DNA from: Clostridiaceae bacterium | GTDB lineage: Bacteria; Bacillota; Clostridia; Oscillospirales; Acutalibacteraceae | Reading direction: 5' to 3' | DNA: 64,000 nt | NCBI GenBank assembly: GCA_016295355.1 | Contig: JAEDLK010000001.1 | Location: 1 to 64,000 of the forward strand | Shown: positions 1 to 8,725 of the stretch, in pieces | Numbering within the stretch: the stretch's first letter is position 1 | Layout of the letters: every line of letters starts with the position of its first letter | Notes under the pieces: generated by a model | The model's input: only the letters and a program-made list of their open reading frames with translations | What the model was told of the DNA's origin: nothing | The model's database searches: none | Translations under genes and position numbers: made by a program

Positions 1-92
1 ATCGACAAATTTTCTTTGAAAATTTGCTGCCAAATCGAAGATTTGGTGTCGAAATGGTGTGTTTAACCACTATTTCGACTATCTATAACCAT
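1..92 (-). repeat. Dispersed non-autonomous element, copy A (cut by window edge)
   Basis: Read on the minus strand, this stretch matches the first ~90 bases of the element found complete at 42799-43003 and 34963-35142. It starts ATGGTTATAGATAGTCGAAA and contains two small hairpins: CCAAATC/GATTTGG, and AAATTTTC facing AAAATTT. The outer end lies at base 92, followed by TATAG at 93-97, a possible target-duplication half. The other end is outside the window. Confidence 0.8.
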
Positions 93-147
93 TATAGGCA
101 AATTCATGGGAAATTCAAGCCTTTTTTATACTTTTTTCCTCCATAAT

Positions 148-190
148 AACAGTCGGCAGTCACCCCCAAAAAGGGCAACTGCCGACTGTT
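148..190 (-). terminator. Terminator downstream of plsY
   Basis: Perfect 13-bp arms (AACAGTCGGCAGT and its complement) around a 17-base loop, just beyond the plsY stop. T-rich sequence follows on both strands, so it may work in both directions. Confidence 0.75.
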
Positions 191-217
191 TTGTCTCTTA
201 TGAAAAAACTTACTTCG

Positions 218-865
218 TCAAGTGTTTCTTTTAATACTTAACGGTTTTTCTTCGCCATTTTTCAGGCGAATGATGTTGGCCTTGTGTCGGCTGAAAACAA
301 TGACACCGAATAGAATGCTTAAAACAATAATCGGTACATCAATCCCACCTATAATCCCATTCACAATGCATGACACCACCACCGCCACGGTAGCGGCAAT
401 CAGCGTGCTTAACGAAACAATACGGGTGATGAGCATACTGACGGCATAGCAAGCCATACCAAAACAGAAGGACAGCGGACAGCATACCGTAAAAACGCCC
501 ATACCGGTAGCCGCACATTTACCGCCGGCAAAGTTGAAGAACAGCGGATAAGCATGTCCGATCATACAGGCAAGCCCACACACATAGCTTCCTAAACGGC
601 AAAGCTCTGTCTGATCCTTTCCAAAGGCCAATCCAAACAGAAACATCCCAATCAAGCAGGATGCGGCACCCTTAGCCGCATCACAGATAAAGGTGAGAAT
701 ACCGGCTTTAACCCCAGACACACGCAGCACATTGGTGGTGCCGGCATTGCCGCTGCCGTGGGAGCGGACATCCGTACCCGAAAAGCATTTGGTAAAAATC
801 ACGGCAAAACTGATGCTGCCCAAAGAATAAGAAATAATGGGTGCAAGAACGGCCAGAATGATCAT
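218..865 (-). CDS. plsY: Acyl-phosphate:glycerol-3-phosphate acyltransferase PlsY
   Basis: Membrane acyltransferase that moves an acyl group from acyl-phosphate to glycerol-3-phosphate, giving lysophosphatidic acid in the first step of phospholipid synthesis. The 215-residue protein has the family's usual length and several hydrophobic segments. Two family signatures are visible: SHGSGNAGTTN in the first cytoplasmic loop, and GHAYPLFFNFAGGK further on. Its ATG overlaps the der stop codon as ATGA, so the two are translationally coupled. The der-plsY pairing is common in Firmicutes. A strong hairpin at 148-190 ends the transcript. Confidence 0.95.
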   Translation of the reverse strand: MIILAVLAPIISYSLGSISFAVIFTKCFSGTDVRSHGSGNAGTTNVLRVSGVKAGILTFICDAAKGAASCLIGMFLFGLAFGKDQTELCRLGSYVCGLACMIGHAYPLFFNFAGGKCAATGMGVFTVCCPLSFCFGMACYAVSMLITRIVSLSTLIAATVAVVVSCIVNGIIGGIDVPIIVLSILFGVIVFSRHKANIIRLKNGEEKPLSIKRNT

Positions 866-2190
866 TTACTGTCTTCTCCTCTTTCCCGAATAACAAAACG
901 GATCGGTGTCCCCTCAAGGCCGAAAATGGAACGAATTTGATTCTCAAGATAACGCTGATAAGAAAAATGGAACAACTCGGCCCGGTTGCAAAAACATACA
1001 AAGGTGGGCGGCTTGGTGGAGGCCTGCGTCATGTAATAAATCTTCAACCGTTTTCCTTTATCAGTCGGCGGCTGTACTCGTGCCGTGGCGTCCGCCAAAA
1101 TGTCATTGAGCTTCCCGGTGGAAATACGCATATTGTTTTGCTCGTACACATAATGAATCAAATCAAAAAGCCGATCCACTCGCTGTCCGGTTTTTGCTGA
1201 AATAAAGATGAAGGGTGCGTATGGCATAAACGAAAAATCATTCATCAGCCGCTTACGGTACTCATCCATCGTGCTGCCGTCTTTTTCAATTAGATCCCAC
1301 TTGTTTACGGCAATGACCGTTGCCTTGCCCTGCTCCATGGCCAGCCCCGCCACCTTGGAATCCTGCTCGGTGAAGCCGTCCACCGCATCCAGCATGACCA
1401 CGCAGACATCGCTGCGTTCAATCGCCATTTGAGCCCGCAACACACTGTACTTTTCAATGCGGTCATCCACGCGACTCTTACGGCGCAGTCCGGCCGTGTC
1501 AATAAAATTATAGACAGCATCGCCCTTTTTAATACGGATATCAATGGCATCCCGCGTTGTGCCGGCTACCGCAGACACAATAGAACGCTGTTCACCGGCC
1601 ATATAGTTTATCAGTGAGGACTTACCGGCATTGGGCTTACCGATAACGGCCACCTGAATCACCTGTTCGTCATTTTCCGGCGAAAACTCCTCATCCAAAT
1701 AGGCAAATACAGCCTCCAGCAAATCACCCGTCCCGTGACCGTGAACCGAGGACACCGCCACCGGATCACCCAAGCCGAGGTTATAAAACTCGTAAAATTC
1801 CGGCGGAGTCTGACCGATGCTGTCACACTTATTCACACACAGCACCACCGGCTTACCACTCTTTTGCAACATGGCTGCCACTTCGGCATCTGCGGCCGTT
1901 ACCCCGGCCGTCATATCGGTCACAAAAATAATCACACTGGCCGTTTCAATTGCCAGCAAAGCCTGCCGGCGCATGGAACGCAGAATAAAGTCATCGGTTT
2001 TCGGTTCAATACCGCCGGTATCCACCAGCATCACCGTACGGTTCTGCCATTCGCAATCACCGTATATCCGATCTCTGGTAACGCCGGGCGTATCATCCAC
2101 AATGGACAGGCGCTGTCCGATCAGCTTATTAAACAACGTGGATTTTCCCACATTGGGGCGACCAACCACCGCTACAATCGGTTTTGCCAT
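862..2190 (-). CDS. der: Ribosome-associated GTPase Der (EngA)
   Basis: Double-domain GTPase needed for maturation of the large ribosomal subunit. The 442-residue protein carries two full G domains. The first starts with GRPNVGKS near residue 9, with DTPG and NKCD motifs. The second starts with GKPNAGKS near residue 185, with DTAG and NKWD. A C-terminal KH-like domain follows. Length and order are normal for Der. It begins 1 base after the DUF512 gene's stop codon and overlaps plsY by 4 bases, so the three form one minus-strand operon. Confidence 0.97.
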   Translation of the reverse strand: MAKPIVAVVGRPNVGKSTLFNKLIGQRLSIVDDTPGVTRDRIYGDCEWQNRTVMLVDTGGIEPKTDDFILRSMRRQALLAIETASVIIFVTDMTAGVTAADAEVAAMLQKSGKPVVLCVNKCDSIGQTPPEFYEFYNLGLGDPVAVSSVHGHGTGDLLEAVFAYLDEEFSPENDEQVIQVAVIGKPNAGKSSLINYMAGEQRSIVSAVAGTTRDAIDIRIKKGDAVYNFIDTAGLRRKSRVDDRIEKYSVLRAQMAIERSDVCVVMLDAVDGFTEQDSKVAGLAMEQGKATVIAVNKWDLIEKDGSTMDEYRKRLMNDFSFMPYAPFIFISAKTGQRVDRLFDLIHYVYEQNNMRISTGKLNDILADATARVQPPTDKGKRLKIYYMTQASTKPPTFVCFCNRAELFHFSYQRYLENQIRSIFGLEGTPIRFVIRERGEDSK

Positions 2191-2191
2191 T

Positions 2192-3502
2192 TCAGTTCCC
2201 GTCCTTTCCTAACAAAGCATCAATCAAAGTATACGCATCATTCGGCACGGCGATCAGCTTTACACCGCATTGTGCCTCCACATCCTCGACACTGACATTG
2301 TCTAAAAACAAATCATTTTCAAACCGCAACATACATTCGGGGATCAGCAACCGCTGTCCGTGCGGTATGGCATTAAGCTGTTTGATTAAATCTCCACCGG
2401 TCACCAAACCGGCCACCGTGATGCGTTCGCCGAAAAAGTCATTTCTCACAGGTAGCACCGTGCAATTCACCATCGGCCACCGCTCTTTTAGTTTGTCCAC
2501 GATTTCCTGCATTAAAGGCGCCGCCAGCATACCGGTTGCCAAAATTGTCGGTTCAACATCCTGCGGTTTTTCGGATTCTTGAATGGCCTTGAGCGCCTGC
2601 GAGCGCATAAGTGCCCACATACCGACACCGTTATCCAACTGATCAAAGCTCCCGTAAAAGGAGGCAGGCGGTATGTCGCGTTTAGCCGTCAGATAAAATT
2701 CATCCGAGGCATATGCCCGCCGTTCGCCGGTTTTTGTCAGACTCTCCTGCCCAAAGGCCTCCATCATATCAATGACCTGACCGGCGGTTTGTTGGTTGAA
2801 CGGCTCCAGCGCCGGCAGATTCTCTCGGTATTTCGTCAACCCAACCGGCACCGCTGCCACGCTTTGCACATTCTCGTACGCCATCAAATCGGTCAGCGTA
2901 CGCCGCAATTCTTCCCCGTCATTATATCCGGGCACCAACACCAACTGACAATTCATTTTGATACCGGCTTCGTCAAAGCGGGATAACAACGATAGTTTTT
3001 CACCGGCAAAGCGATTGTGCATCATGCGACACCGCAATTCGGGATTGGTGGTGTGCACCGAAATATTGATGGGGCTGATATGCATGGTAATGATCCGCTT
3101 GATTTCATGCTCGCTTAAATTGGTCAATGTGATATAATTGCCGAACAAAAAGGACAGCCGTGAATCGTCATCCTTAAAGTATAAACTCTCCCGCATACCG
3201 GTCGGAAGCTGATCAATAAAGCAGAAAATGCAGTTATTGGTACAGGCGTGCTCGTGATCCATCAAATAGGTTTCAAATTCAAGACCCAAATCCTCGTATT
3301 GGCCCTTGTGAATGCGCACCGTCCGCAAACGGCCGTTTTCACTGCGAATTTCCAGTTTGAGTCTCTGTTCATCCTGATAAAACCGATAATCCAATACATC
3401 CAAAATGGTGTTCCCGTTAATGGTAAGGATTTCATCCCCGCTTTGTATTCCCTTTTTGAACGCCTTGGATGCCGGTTGAACGCTTTTAACCGTTACAGCC
3501 AC
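2192..3502 (-). CDS. DUF512 protein: PDZ domain plus radical-SAM-like Fe-S core
   Basis: Conserved clostridial protein of unknown reaction, usually found next to der. Residues 1-65 form a PDZ-like domain (QSGDEILTINGN). Next comes CTNNCIFCF, a CxxxCxxC cluster of the radical SAM kind, then a long DUF512 C-terminal region. The start is GTG at 3502, 7 bases after a strong AAAGGAGG; no ATG is better placed. It is 436 residues, normal for the family, and lies 1 base upstream of der, which suggests a link to ribosome maturation. The family is known; the function is inferred only from context. Confidence 0.9.
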   Translation of the reverse strand: MAVTVKSVQPASKAFKKGIQSGDEILTINGNTILDVLDYRFYQDEQRLKLEIRSENGRLRTVRIHKGQYEDLGLEFETYLMDHEHACTNNCIFCFIDQLPTGMRESLYFKDDDSRLSFLFGNYITLTNLSEHEIKRIITMHISPINISVHTTNPELRCRMMHNRFAGEKLSLLSRFDEAGIKMNCQLVLVPGYNDGEELRRTLTDLMAYENVQSVAAVPVGLTKYRENLPALEPFNQQTAGQVIDMMEAFGQESLTKTGERRAYASDEFYLTAKRDIPPASFYGSFDQLDNGVGMWALMRSQALKAIQESEKPQDVEPTILATGMLAAPLMQEIVDKLKERWPMVNCTVLPVRNDFFGERITVAGLVTGGDLIKQLNAIPHGQRLLIPECMLRFENDLFLDNVSVEDVEAQCGVKLIAVPNDAYTLIDALLGKDGN

Positions 3503-3534
3503 GCCTTTGCCTCCTTTCCCCCGAATGCAAGAAA

Positions 3535-3569
3535 AAGGGCAGAGAGAGGAAACCCCCTATTCTGCCCTT
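3535..3569 (-). terminator. Terminator of the yceD-rpmF unit
   Basis: AAGGGCAGA pairs with TCTGCCCTT around a 17-base loop. On the minus strand a run of Ts follows. It lies just downstream of rpmF and upstream of the DUF512 gene, so the DUF512-der-plsY operon needs read-through or its own promoter. Confidence 0.8.
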
Positions 3570-3589
3570 ATCATGCTGACTGAAAGATA

Positions 3590-3772
3590 TTAGTCCTCGA
3601 CCTTGACAACCTCGCGGTCACCGTAATAACCGCAGGAGGCGCAAAGACGATGCGGTCTTTTATATTCGCCGCAACGAGGGCATTTCACCAATGCCGGAGC
3701 CTTCAGCTTCCATAAATTATTGCGTCTTTTATCACGACGGGCTTTGGATACTTTTCTCTTAGGTACTGCCAT
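3590..3772 (-). CDS. rpmF: 50S ribosomal protein L32
   Basis: Small basic protein of the large ribosomal subunit. The 60-residue sequence starts MAVPKRKVSKARRDKRR, typical of L32. It keeps two cysteine pairs (CPRCG and CASCG), so it is the zinc-binding form. It follows yceD by 25 bases in the widespread yceD-rpmF pair. The RBS is TAAGGAG, 11 bases before ATG. A terminator follows at 3535-3569. Confidence 0.98.
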   Translation of the reverse strand: MAVPKRKVSKARRDKRRNNLWKLKAPALVKCPRCGEYKRPHRLCASCGYYGDREVVKVED

Positions 3773-3797
3773 AGCTTATGCAACTCCTTATTCCATA

Positions 3798-4301
3798 TCA
3801 ATTTTCATTTTCCAGTAAATCGGCTAAGGCCTGCAAACGAGGATCAATCTCTTTTTTGTTGCAGGAACAGGGACCTTCATTCAAATTCTTACCGCACTTT
3901 TCGCAAATTCCCTTGCAATCAGTTCGACAGAGGTGTTTCATCGGAAGGGATAAATACACCTCACTGGATATCAGCTCGTCCAAATCCAACTTGTAATCCG
4001 GAACAAGCAAAATATCATCGGAGTCATCCCCTTCGGTTTCGGGAGCCAAGGACTTTTCAAAACGAATACTGTAACAGGTATCGGTTGGTAGTCCGCACCT
4101 GTCACAGCCGGCTGAAAAGACATACACCATATTGAGTGAAATGGTCACCAGACCGGCTCGGTTGGAAACGGAACCGGAAGCGGTAACAGGCGTTTTGAGC
4201 GGATAGTCGCCCATATAGTCCGTCCGACTCATATCCAACGAGTATGTGATCGGCAAGACTGCGTTTTCGGTGATAAAAATATCTCTGCAATCCAAAATCA
4301 C
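3798..4301 (-). CDS. yceD: DUF177 / YceD family protein, 23S rRNA accumulation factor
   Basis: Small conserved protein nearly always encoded just before rpmF. In other bacteria YceD is linked to 23S rRNA accumulation. The C-terminal half holds the family's cysteine motifs (LCRTDCKGICEKCGKN, then a CSC pair), likely a metal site. I place the start at GTG 4301 because GGGGGAT lies 6 bases upstream; an in-frame TTG at 4316 has no RBS. That gives 167 residues. A strong promoter lies at 4330-4358, giving a very short leader. Confidence 0.9.
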   Translation of the reverse strand: MILDCRDIFITENAVLPITYSLDMSRTDYMGDYPLKTPVTASGSVSNRAGLVTISLNMVYVFSAGCDRCGLPTDTCYSIRFEKSLAPETEGDDSDDILLVPDYKLDLDELISSEVYLSLPMKHLCRTDCKGICEKCGKNLNEGPCSCNKKEIDPRLQALADLLENEN

Positions 4302-4329
4302 GCAGTTATCCCCCAATCGTCACCAAAGT

Positions 4330-4358
4330 ATTATAAAAGAATCCATGGCGTTTGTCAA
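4330..4358 (-). promoter_or_regulatory. Sigma-A promoter for yceD-rpmF
   Basis: Consensus TTGACA and TATAAT boxes on the minus strand with a 17-base spacer, about 30 bases before the yceD start. Confidence 0.85.
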
Positions 4359-4449
4359 TACCTTTTAAGCAAAGAAACACAAAAACATTCTTTTGAACAA
4401 ACCAGTGTTTTAACATAGAATACCCGTTCATCTCTTTCACTTAAGCGGG

Positions 4450-5256
4450 TTATCCCTTTTCCTCACGGGGACGCATCGGCACATAAGGTTGCGGTTCACG
4501 GCCGGCCAAATCACGCACCAAAATGAAAGGCGTGAGTTCATCGTCCTGACCGGCGGGATTATCCCGTACCAAATCGCCCAAGCGCTCACCGGATACAAAG
4601 TCCAAATCATCACTGCGGCCGAGAATTTCGACTGAAATATCATTGGCATCGATAATCATACAGGAAAGGCCGGTCTTTTCACGCAAGATCCGGCAAGCAC
4701 CGTCCGGGTCTTTTGGATTGAGCACCGCCAAATCATGATAGGTTTCAAAAGCCGAGTGCATATAAAAGCCGTCAATGCCGGCCACATCCTGCCCGACAAT
4801 TTCATAAAAGACACCCCGTTTGCCGAACAGCTTGCAAACACCGCCGGCAAAAGCCGCCCACAAAACGAGGGGAGCCCCCTTCATATTGATCGCCAACTGC
4901 AATTTATACGGCTCGCCCATACCGATACCGGCATCGCTGTTTTGCTTGGCAAAGCGGGACAAGGTGCGAGCCAAAAAGCCGATTTTCACATTTTTCTTTT
5001 CTACGGTATTATCCTGGCACATAGACACAACCTTTTCACCGATGGCCAAAATGTCGCCCTCCTCGGACAAAGGCAACACATAGCGACGCACCAATTCAAC
5101 CAAGTCCTCACCCCGATTGATAAAGTGTGTGTGCACCGCATAGCGCTCATACACCTTGTCCTCGACCTGTACCGTACCCCGAATATAATACTCTATTCCG
5201 TCTTTTTCTCTTTTATTCTCCGGGTAATTCTTATTCCCGTCATACCAAAATGCCAT
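4450..5256 (-). CDS. CofE-like coenzyme F420-0:L-glutamate ligase family protein
   Basis: The translation resembles the F420-0:gamma-glutamyl ligase (CofE) fold seen in many Firmicutes that are not known to make F420. It has glycine-rich and acidic segments, including GIGMGEPYKLQLAIN near the middle and a C-terminal SGERLGDLVRDNP stretch. I chose ATG 5256 (268 residues) because AAGGGAG lies 7 bases upstream; the reading frame extends 19 codons further without an RBS. It has its own promoter at 5285-5313. No other F420 gene is in the window, so its real substrate is unknown. It could be an amide ligase acting on another acceptor. Confidence 0.7.
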   Translation of the reverse strand: MAFWYDGNKNYPENKREKDGIEYYIRGTVQVEDKVYERYAVHTHFINRGEDLVELVRRYVLPLSEEGDILAIGEKVVSMCQDNTVEKKNVKIGFLARTLSRFAKQNSDAGIGMGEPYKLQLAINMKGAPLVLWAAFAGGVCKLFGKRGVFYEIVGQDVAGIDGFYMHSAFETYHDLAVLNPKDPDGACRILREKTGLSCMIIDANDISVEILGRSDDLDFVSGERLGDLVRDNPAGQDDELTPFILVRDLAGREPQPYVPMRPREEKG

Positions 5257-5284
5257 GATTTTGCTCCCTTTATTTGTTTTCTCC

Positions 5285-5313
5285 AGTATATCCTTTTGAG
5301 GAACACTTGTCAA
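5285..5313 (-). promoter_or_regulatory. Promoter for the CofE-like gene
   Basis: TTGACA and TATACT separated by 17 bases on the minus strand. The start codon is about 29 bases downstream of the -10 box. Confidence 0.8.
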
Positions 5314-5386
5314 CCGCTCAATCGACCGATCATCTCCTGCGTCGACAGCCGAAAAATGAGGGGCATGTCAAACCATCAAACCCAAT

Positions 5387-6679
5387 TCATTCAAGAATAA
5401 AGACGCTTAATGATTGGGGTGCTACGTTCATTGGGGCGCATTTTCCGTGCAGCAAAATGTTGAGCATCCGCTCACGCGTATCAGTGTTGACGGCAAACAG
5501 CACCACACGACCGTCCTTTTTCTGCACGGCGGCGGTTTTGATCTTTTCATCATAACAACTGGTGGCCAGCGAAATATCGCCGGGGGATACCTTTGATGCA
5601 AACGCCTCAATCACCGAAAAAATGGCATCCTTCGACAGTGCTTTGCTCTCTTGATCCACATAAACCGGCGCATAACAACCGCCGGTATTACGACAATGGA
5701 ACGGGCCCCCGTCCGGAACATCCAGAATCATATTCCAGTCGCATACAGCCGCCGTCCCGTGATGCAGATCCATGCAATACTCCACAGCATAATCCATGGC
5801 ACGCTCATCCGGGGTCTTATCATGGCTATCGCCGTGGCAAAGCTCGGTTTCCACCACCACCTTATCGGGGAAGGCTTGGCGGGTCAGCGAAATGGTATCA
5901 AAATGATTGCCGGAATACCAATGGAAACCGGTTCCCCAAAGAGCCTCTTTGGCACCGGGATAGGCATAAACGGCCGTGGCACGATCAAACAACGATTCCT
6001 TATTATGATCCCACACAAGAATTTTGACATCCTTCAGGCCGGCCTTATCGAGTGCCGGGCGCAGATAATCCACGGCAAATTCGGCCTCTTGCTGTGCCGT
6101 AAAATGACAGCTTTCCCAGGTTTGGCAAGCCTCGGGTTCATTTTGTACCGTCACAGCTTGAATGGTCACGCCCTCTTCGGCGTAGGCCTTAATAAATTTC
6201 ACAAAGCACTGCGCATACGGTTCATAATACTCTTTTTTCAGTTCACCGCCGTGAAGCAGAGATTCATTGGTTTTCATAAAGGCCGGAGGGCTCCAAGGAG
6301 AGGCAAACAGGAACAGTTCATCGCCTGCCTCACGCAAGGCGTCCTTAACAAACGGCAAAACGTACTTCTTGTCCCGTTCAATCGAAAAGTCCGACAAATC
6401 GGCCTTGCCCACAACACTGTACTCCGAAAGAGAAAAATCACAAGAGCCCATATGCACACGGCAGAAACGGTAGCCCATGCCTTTTTCAGCACTGAAATAC
6501 CATTCAATTAACTTTTGTTGATCTTCCTTTGTGAGCTGTGCATAATTATAGGCCGCCGCCTCTGTAAAAGCACCACCAAAGCCATAGAGTTCGCTTAAAC
6601 GGCAGGACGGGTAAACCTGCACGGCGCAATATTCACGAAACGGTTCGGTCACAGAGCAATTCTTTACGGTAACTTCCAT
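5387..6679 (-). CDS. Glycoside hydrolase family 30 protein, cytoplasmic
   Basis: Retaining beta-glycosidase of the GH30 (glucosylceramidase-like) clan. The 430-residue protein has the family's GFGGAFTEAA near residue 33, the acid/base Glu at position 181 in VQNEPEACQTW, and the likely nucleophile E279 in VVVETELCHGD. No signal peptide or dockerin is present, so it should act on imported oligosaccharides. The start is ATG 6679 with AAGGGAGG 8-9 bases upstream; the frame extends 34 codons further into a region without an RBS. Substrate cannot be fixed from sequence: beta-glucosides, beta-1,6-glucans or beta-xylosides are all known in GH30. Confidence 0.9.
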   Translation of the reverse strand: MEVTVKNCSVTEPFREYCAVQVYPSCRLSELYGFGGAFTEAAAYNYAQLTKEDQQKLIEWYFSAEKGMGYRFCRVHMGSCDFSLSEYSVVGKADLSDFSIERDKKYVLPFVKDALREAGDELFLFASPWSPPAFMKTNESLLHGGELKKEYYEPYAQCFVKFIKAYAEEGVTIQAVTVQNEPEACQTWESCHFTAQQEAEFAVDYLRPALDKAGLKDVKILVWDHNKESLFDRATAVYAYPGAKEALWGTGFHWYSGNHFDTISLTRQAFPDKVVVETELCHGDSHDKTPDERAMDYAVEYCMDLHHGTAAVCDWNMILDVPDGGPFHCRNTGGCYAPVYVDQESKALSKDAIFSVIEAFASKVSPGDISLATSCYDEKIKTAAVQKKDGRVVLFAVNTDTRERMLNILLHGKCAPMNVAPQSLSVFILE

Positions 6680-6749
6680 TATATTAAGCCTCCCTTTGTA
6701 TATGTCTTGTTTGACTTGTATCAACCGATGCCGATATCCGGCAACGCAT

Positions 6750-6790
6750 AAAAAAGGATGGCTCTGTCCCAAAACGACCAAGAGCCATCC
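6750..6790 (-). terminator. Terminator downstream of the small P-loop gene
   Basis: GGATGGCTCT pairs with AGAGCCATCC around a 15-base loop, followed on the minus strand by six Ts. Confidence 0.85.
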
Positions 6791-6799
6791 GCTGTATGA

Positions 6800-7210
6800 T
6801 CAGTTAGCAAACGCTAAAACGCCGGCTGGCAGATCCTCACGCTGAGCCGAAATAGTGAACACAAAATTCACATTGCTTTCCTCGCTCAAAGCCTTGATTT
6901 TACCGAGGAAGGCCTCCAATTCTTTAACATCCCGAGAACCAATCCGCAAAGTGGCATCGCCGAAAATGTGGGTCACATCATAGTTGCCGGCACAAATACC
7001 GCACAGCATTCCGTAATAAGCGTCAAAGCCGCTGATCTCGTAATGATCGGCATCGATCAAACGTACCTTATGTGTCAAACTGAATTTCAGGGTATCACCT
7101 TTTTCAACGCAAACAACATTGCCGTTGCTCTGTTCAGCGGCAACATTCACGAGATCCAACAACTCTTTTGTTTTGCCCGAACCTTTTTTGCCTACTATCA
7201 CTTTTACCAT
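6800..7210 (-). CDS. Small P-loop NTPase-like protein, function unknown
   Basis: A 136-residue cytoplasmic protein starting with a clear Walker A motif, VGKKGSGKT (residues 6-14). A hydrophobic strand ending in an acidic residue (VTHIFGDATLRI) could serve as Walker B. Similar short proteins occur in Clostridia and are sometimes annotated as PilT-like, but nothing here points to pili. It appears to be a single-gene unit, with a good RBS (AAAGGAG) and a terminator at 6750-6790. I can support ATP or GTP binding, not a role. Confidence 0.7.
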   Translation of the reverse strand: MVKVIVGKKGSGKTKELLDLVNVAAEQSNGNVVCVEKGDTLKFSLTHKVRLIDADHYEISGFDAYYGMLCGICAGNYDVTHIFGDATLRIGSRDVKELEAFLGKIKALSEESNVNFVFTISAQREDLPAGVLAFAN

Positions 7211-7263
7211 AGATGATCATCTCCTTTTATATTTCACCGTCTAAACGGTTGTTTTACTGAATA

Positions 7264-8604
7264 TTACACCAACAAACGAGCTTCCAGTTCCGCTTTCTGC
7301 TCATCATAACCGGGCTTGCCCAGCAAAGCAAACATATTCTTCTTGTAACTTTCCACACCGGGTTGGTCAAAGGGATTCACGCCCAGCAGGTAGCCGGAAA
7401 TGGCGCAAGCCTTCTCAAAGAAGTAAATCAAACGGCCCAGGTTTTCCTCATCGGCACGATCCACATGAATGACCAGATTCGGCACGCCGCCGTCGGTATG
7501 AGCCAACACGGTGCCCAAGAAAGCTTTCTCATTGACCTCAGTCATGGTTCGGCCGGACAAAAAGTTCAGTCCGTCACCGTTGTTTTGTTCCTCTTCAATG
7601 GTTACATCACAGCCGGTATCGCCGATGGTCACCACGGTTTCAAACATCAGACGCGTACCGTCCTGAATAAACTGACCCATCGAGTGCAAGTCGGTCGAGA
7701 AGGTCACCGAAGCCGGGAATAAACCCTTATGATCCTTGCCTTCGCTCTCGCCGTATAATTGCTTAAACCATTCCGACATCATGGTAAAGCGAGGCTCATA
7801 GCTGACCAAGAGTTCAACTTCCTTGCCCTTGCGATAAAACGCATTACGCAAAGCAGCATAGGTATAACAAGGATTATCGGAAAGACTGCGAAGATTGTAC
7901 TCCTTTTGAGCGGCAGCCGCACCGGCCATCAAGGCGTCAATATCCGCCCCGGCGGCGGCGATGGGCAACAGACCCACGGCGGTGAGGACCGAGAAACGGC
8001 CGCCTACATCGTCCGGGATAACAAAGCACTCATAGCCCTTTTCTTTAGCCAACTGCAACAAGGTGCCTCTTGCACGGTCGGTGGTGCAGTAAATGCGGGA
8101 AGCCGCCTCGGCCTCGCCGTACTGCTCCTCCAAATAGCGACGCAACACACGGAAAGCCACAGCCGGTTCGGTGGTGGTACCGCTCTTGGAAATAATGTTC
8201 AGCGAAACCCGCTTGCCCTTGCACATTTCCAAAATATCCGACAGGTAAGAACCGCTGATGGAATTACCGGCAAAATAAATCTGCGGACCGTCCTTGGCCA
8301 ATTGGTTGTAATACGGGCCCTTCAAAAACTCAATGGCCGCACGAGCGCCCAAATAGCTGCCGCCGATGCCGATCACAATGAGAATGTCGGTGTCGCGACG
8401 AATTTTTTCAGCCGCCTTTTTGATACGGCCGAATTCCTCATGATCATAATCGGTCGGCAAGGTCGTCCAACCCAAAAAATCGTTGCCCAGACCGGTTTTG
8501 CTCTCCAGCAAATCATGTGCCAGATAAACAGAAGGTTCTAACCCCGCAAGATCATTCGGGCGAAGGAACGCTTTCGCATAATGACTGTTGAATGTAAGTG
8601 CCAT
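7264..8604 (-). CDS. pgi: Glucose-6-phosphate isomerase
   Basis: Converts glucose-6-phosphate and fructose-6-phosphate in glycolysis. The 446-residue protein has the phosphosugar-binding segment VIGIGGSYLGARAAIEFL and the ISKSGTTTEPA loop typical of bacterial PGI. The C-terminal part has GVESYKKNMFALLGKPG with the conserved lysine. The start is ATG 8604, eight bases after GGGAG. An in-frame TTG at 8619 would place the RBS inside the gene. Its own promoter lies at 8645-8673. Confidence 0.97.
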   Translation of the reverse strand: MALTFNSHYAKAFLRPNDLAGLEPSVYLAHDLLESKTGLGNDFLGWTTLPTDYDHEEFGRIKKAAEKIRRDTDILIVIGIGGSYLGARAAIEFLKGPYYNQLAKDGPQIYFAGNSISGSYLSDILEMCKGKRVSLNIISKSGTTTEPAVAFRVLRRYLEEQYGEAEAASRIYCTTDRARGTLLQLAKEKGYECFVIPDDVGGRFSVLTAVGLLPIAAAGADIDALMAGAAAAQKEYNLRSLSDNPCYTYAALRNAFYRKGKEVELLVSYEPRFTMMSEWFKQLYGESEGKDHKGLFPASVTFSTDLHSMGQFIQDGTRLMFETVVTIGDTGCDVTIEEEQNNGDGLNFLSGRTMTEVNEKAFLGTVLAHTDGGVPNLVIHVDRADEENLGRLIYFFEKACAISGYLLGVNPFDQPGVESYKKNMFALLGKPGYDEQKAELEARLLV

Positions 8605-8644
8605 CTTCAAGACTCCCAATGTTTTTTGTATCTTTTATATCTAT

Positions 8645-8673
8645 ATTGTACTATAAAGCGGTCACTTTTTCAA
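8645..8673 (-). promoter_or_regulatory. Promoter for pgi
   Basis: TTGAAA and TACAAT with a 17-base spacer on the minus strand, about 40 bases before the pgi start. Confidence 0.8.
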
Positions 8674-8725
8674 CAGTCATTATGCAAAAACAGAAAAAAA
8701 ATTAAACTTTGGTCACATAAGAGGG

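Noticed and set aside
6680..6720. TTGATA and TATACA as a promoter for the GH30 gene
   Set aside because: The -10 box would sit about 6 bases before the RBS, so transcription would start inside the ribosome site.
8605..8619. TTG start five codons upstream for pgi
   Set aside because: It would place the only good RBS inside the coding sequence; ATG 8604 has correct spacing.
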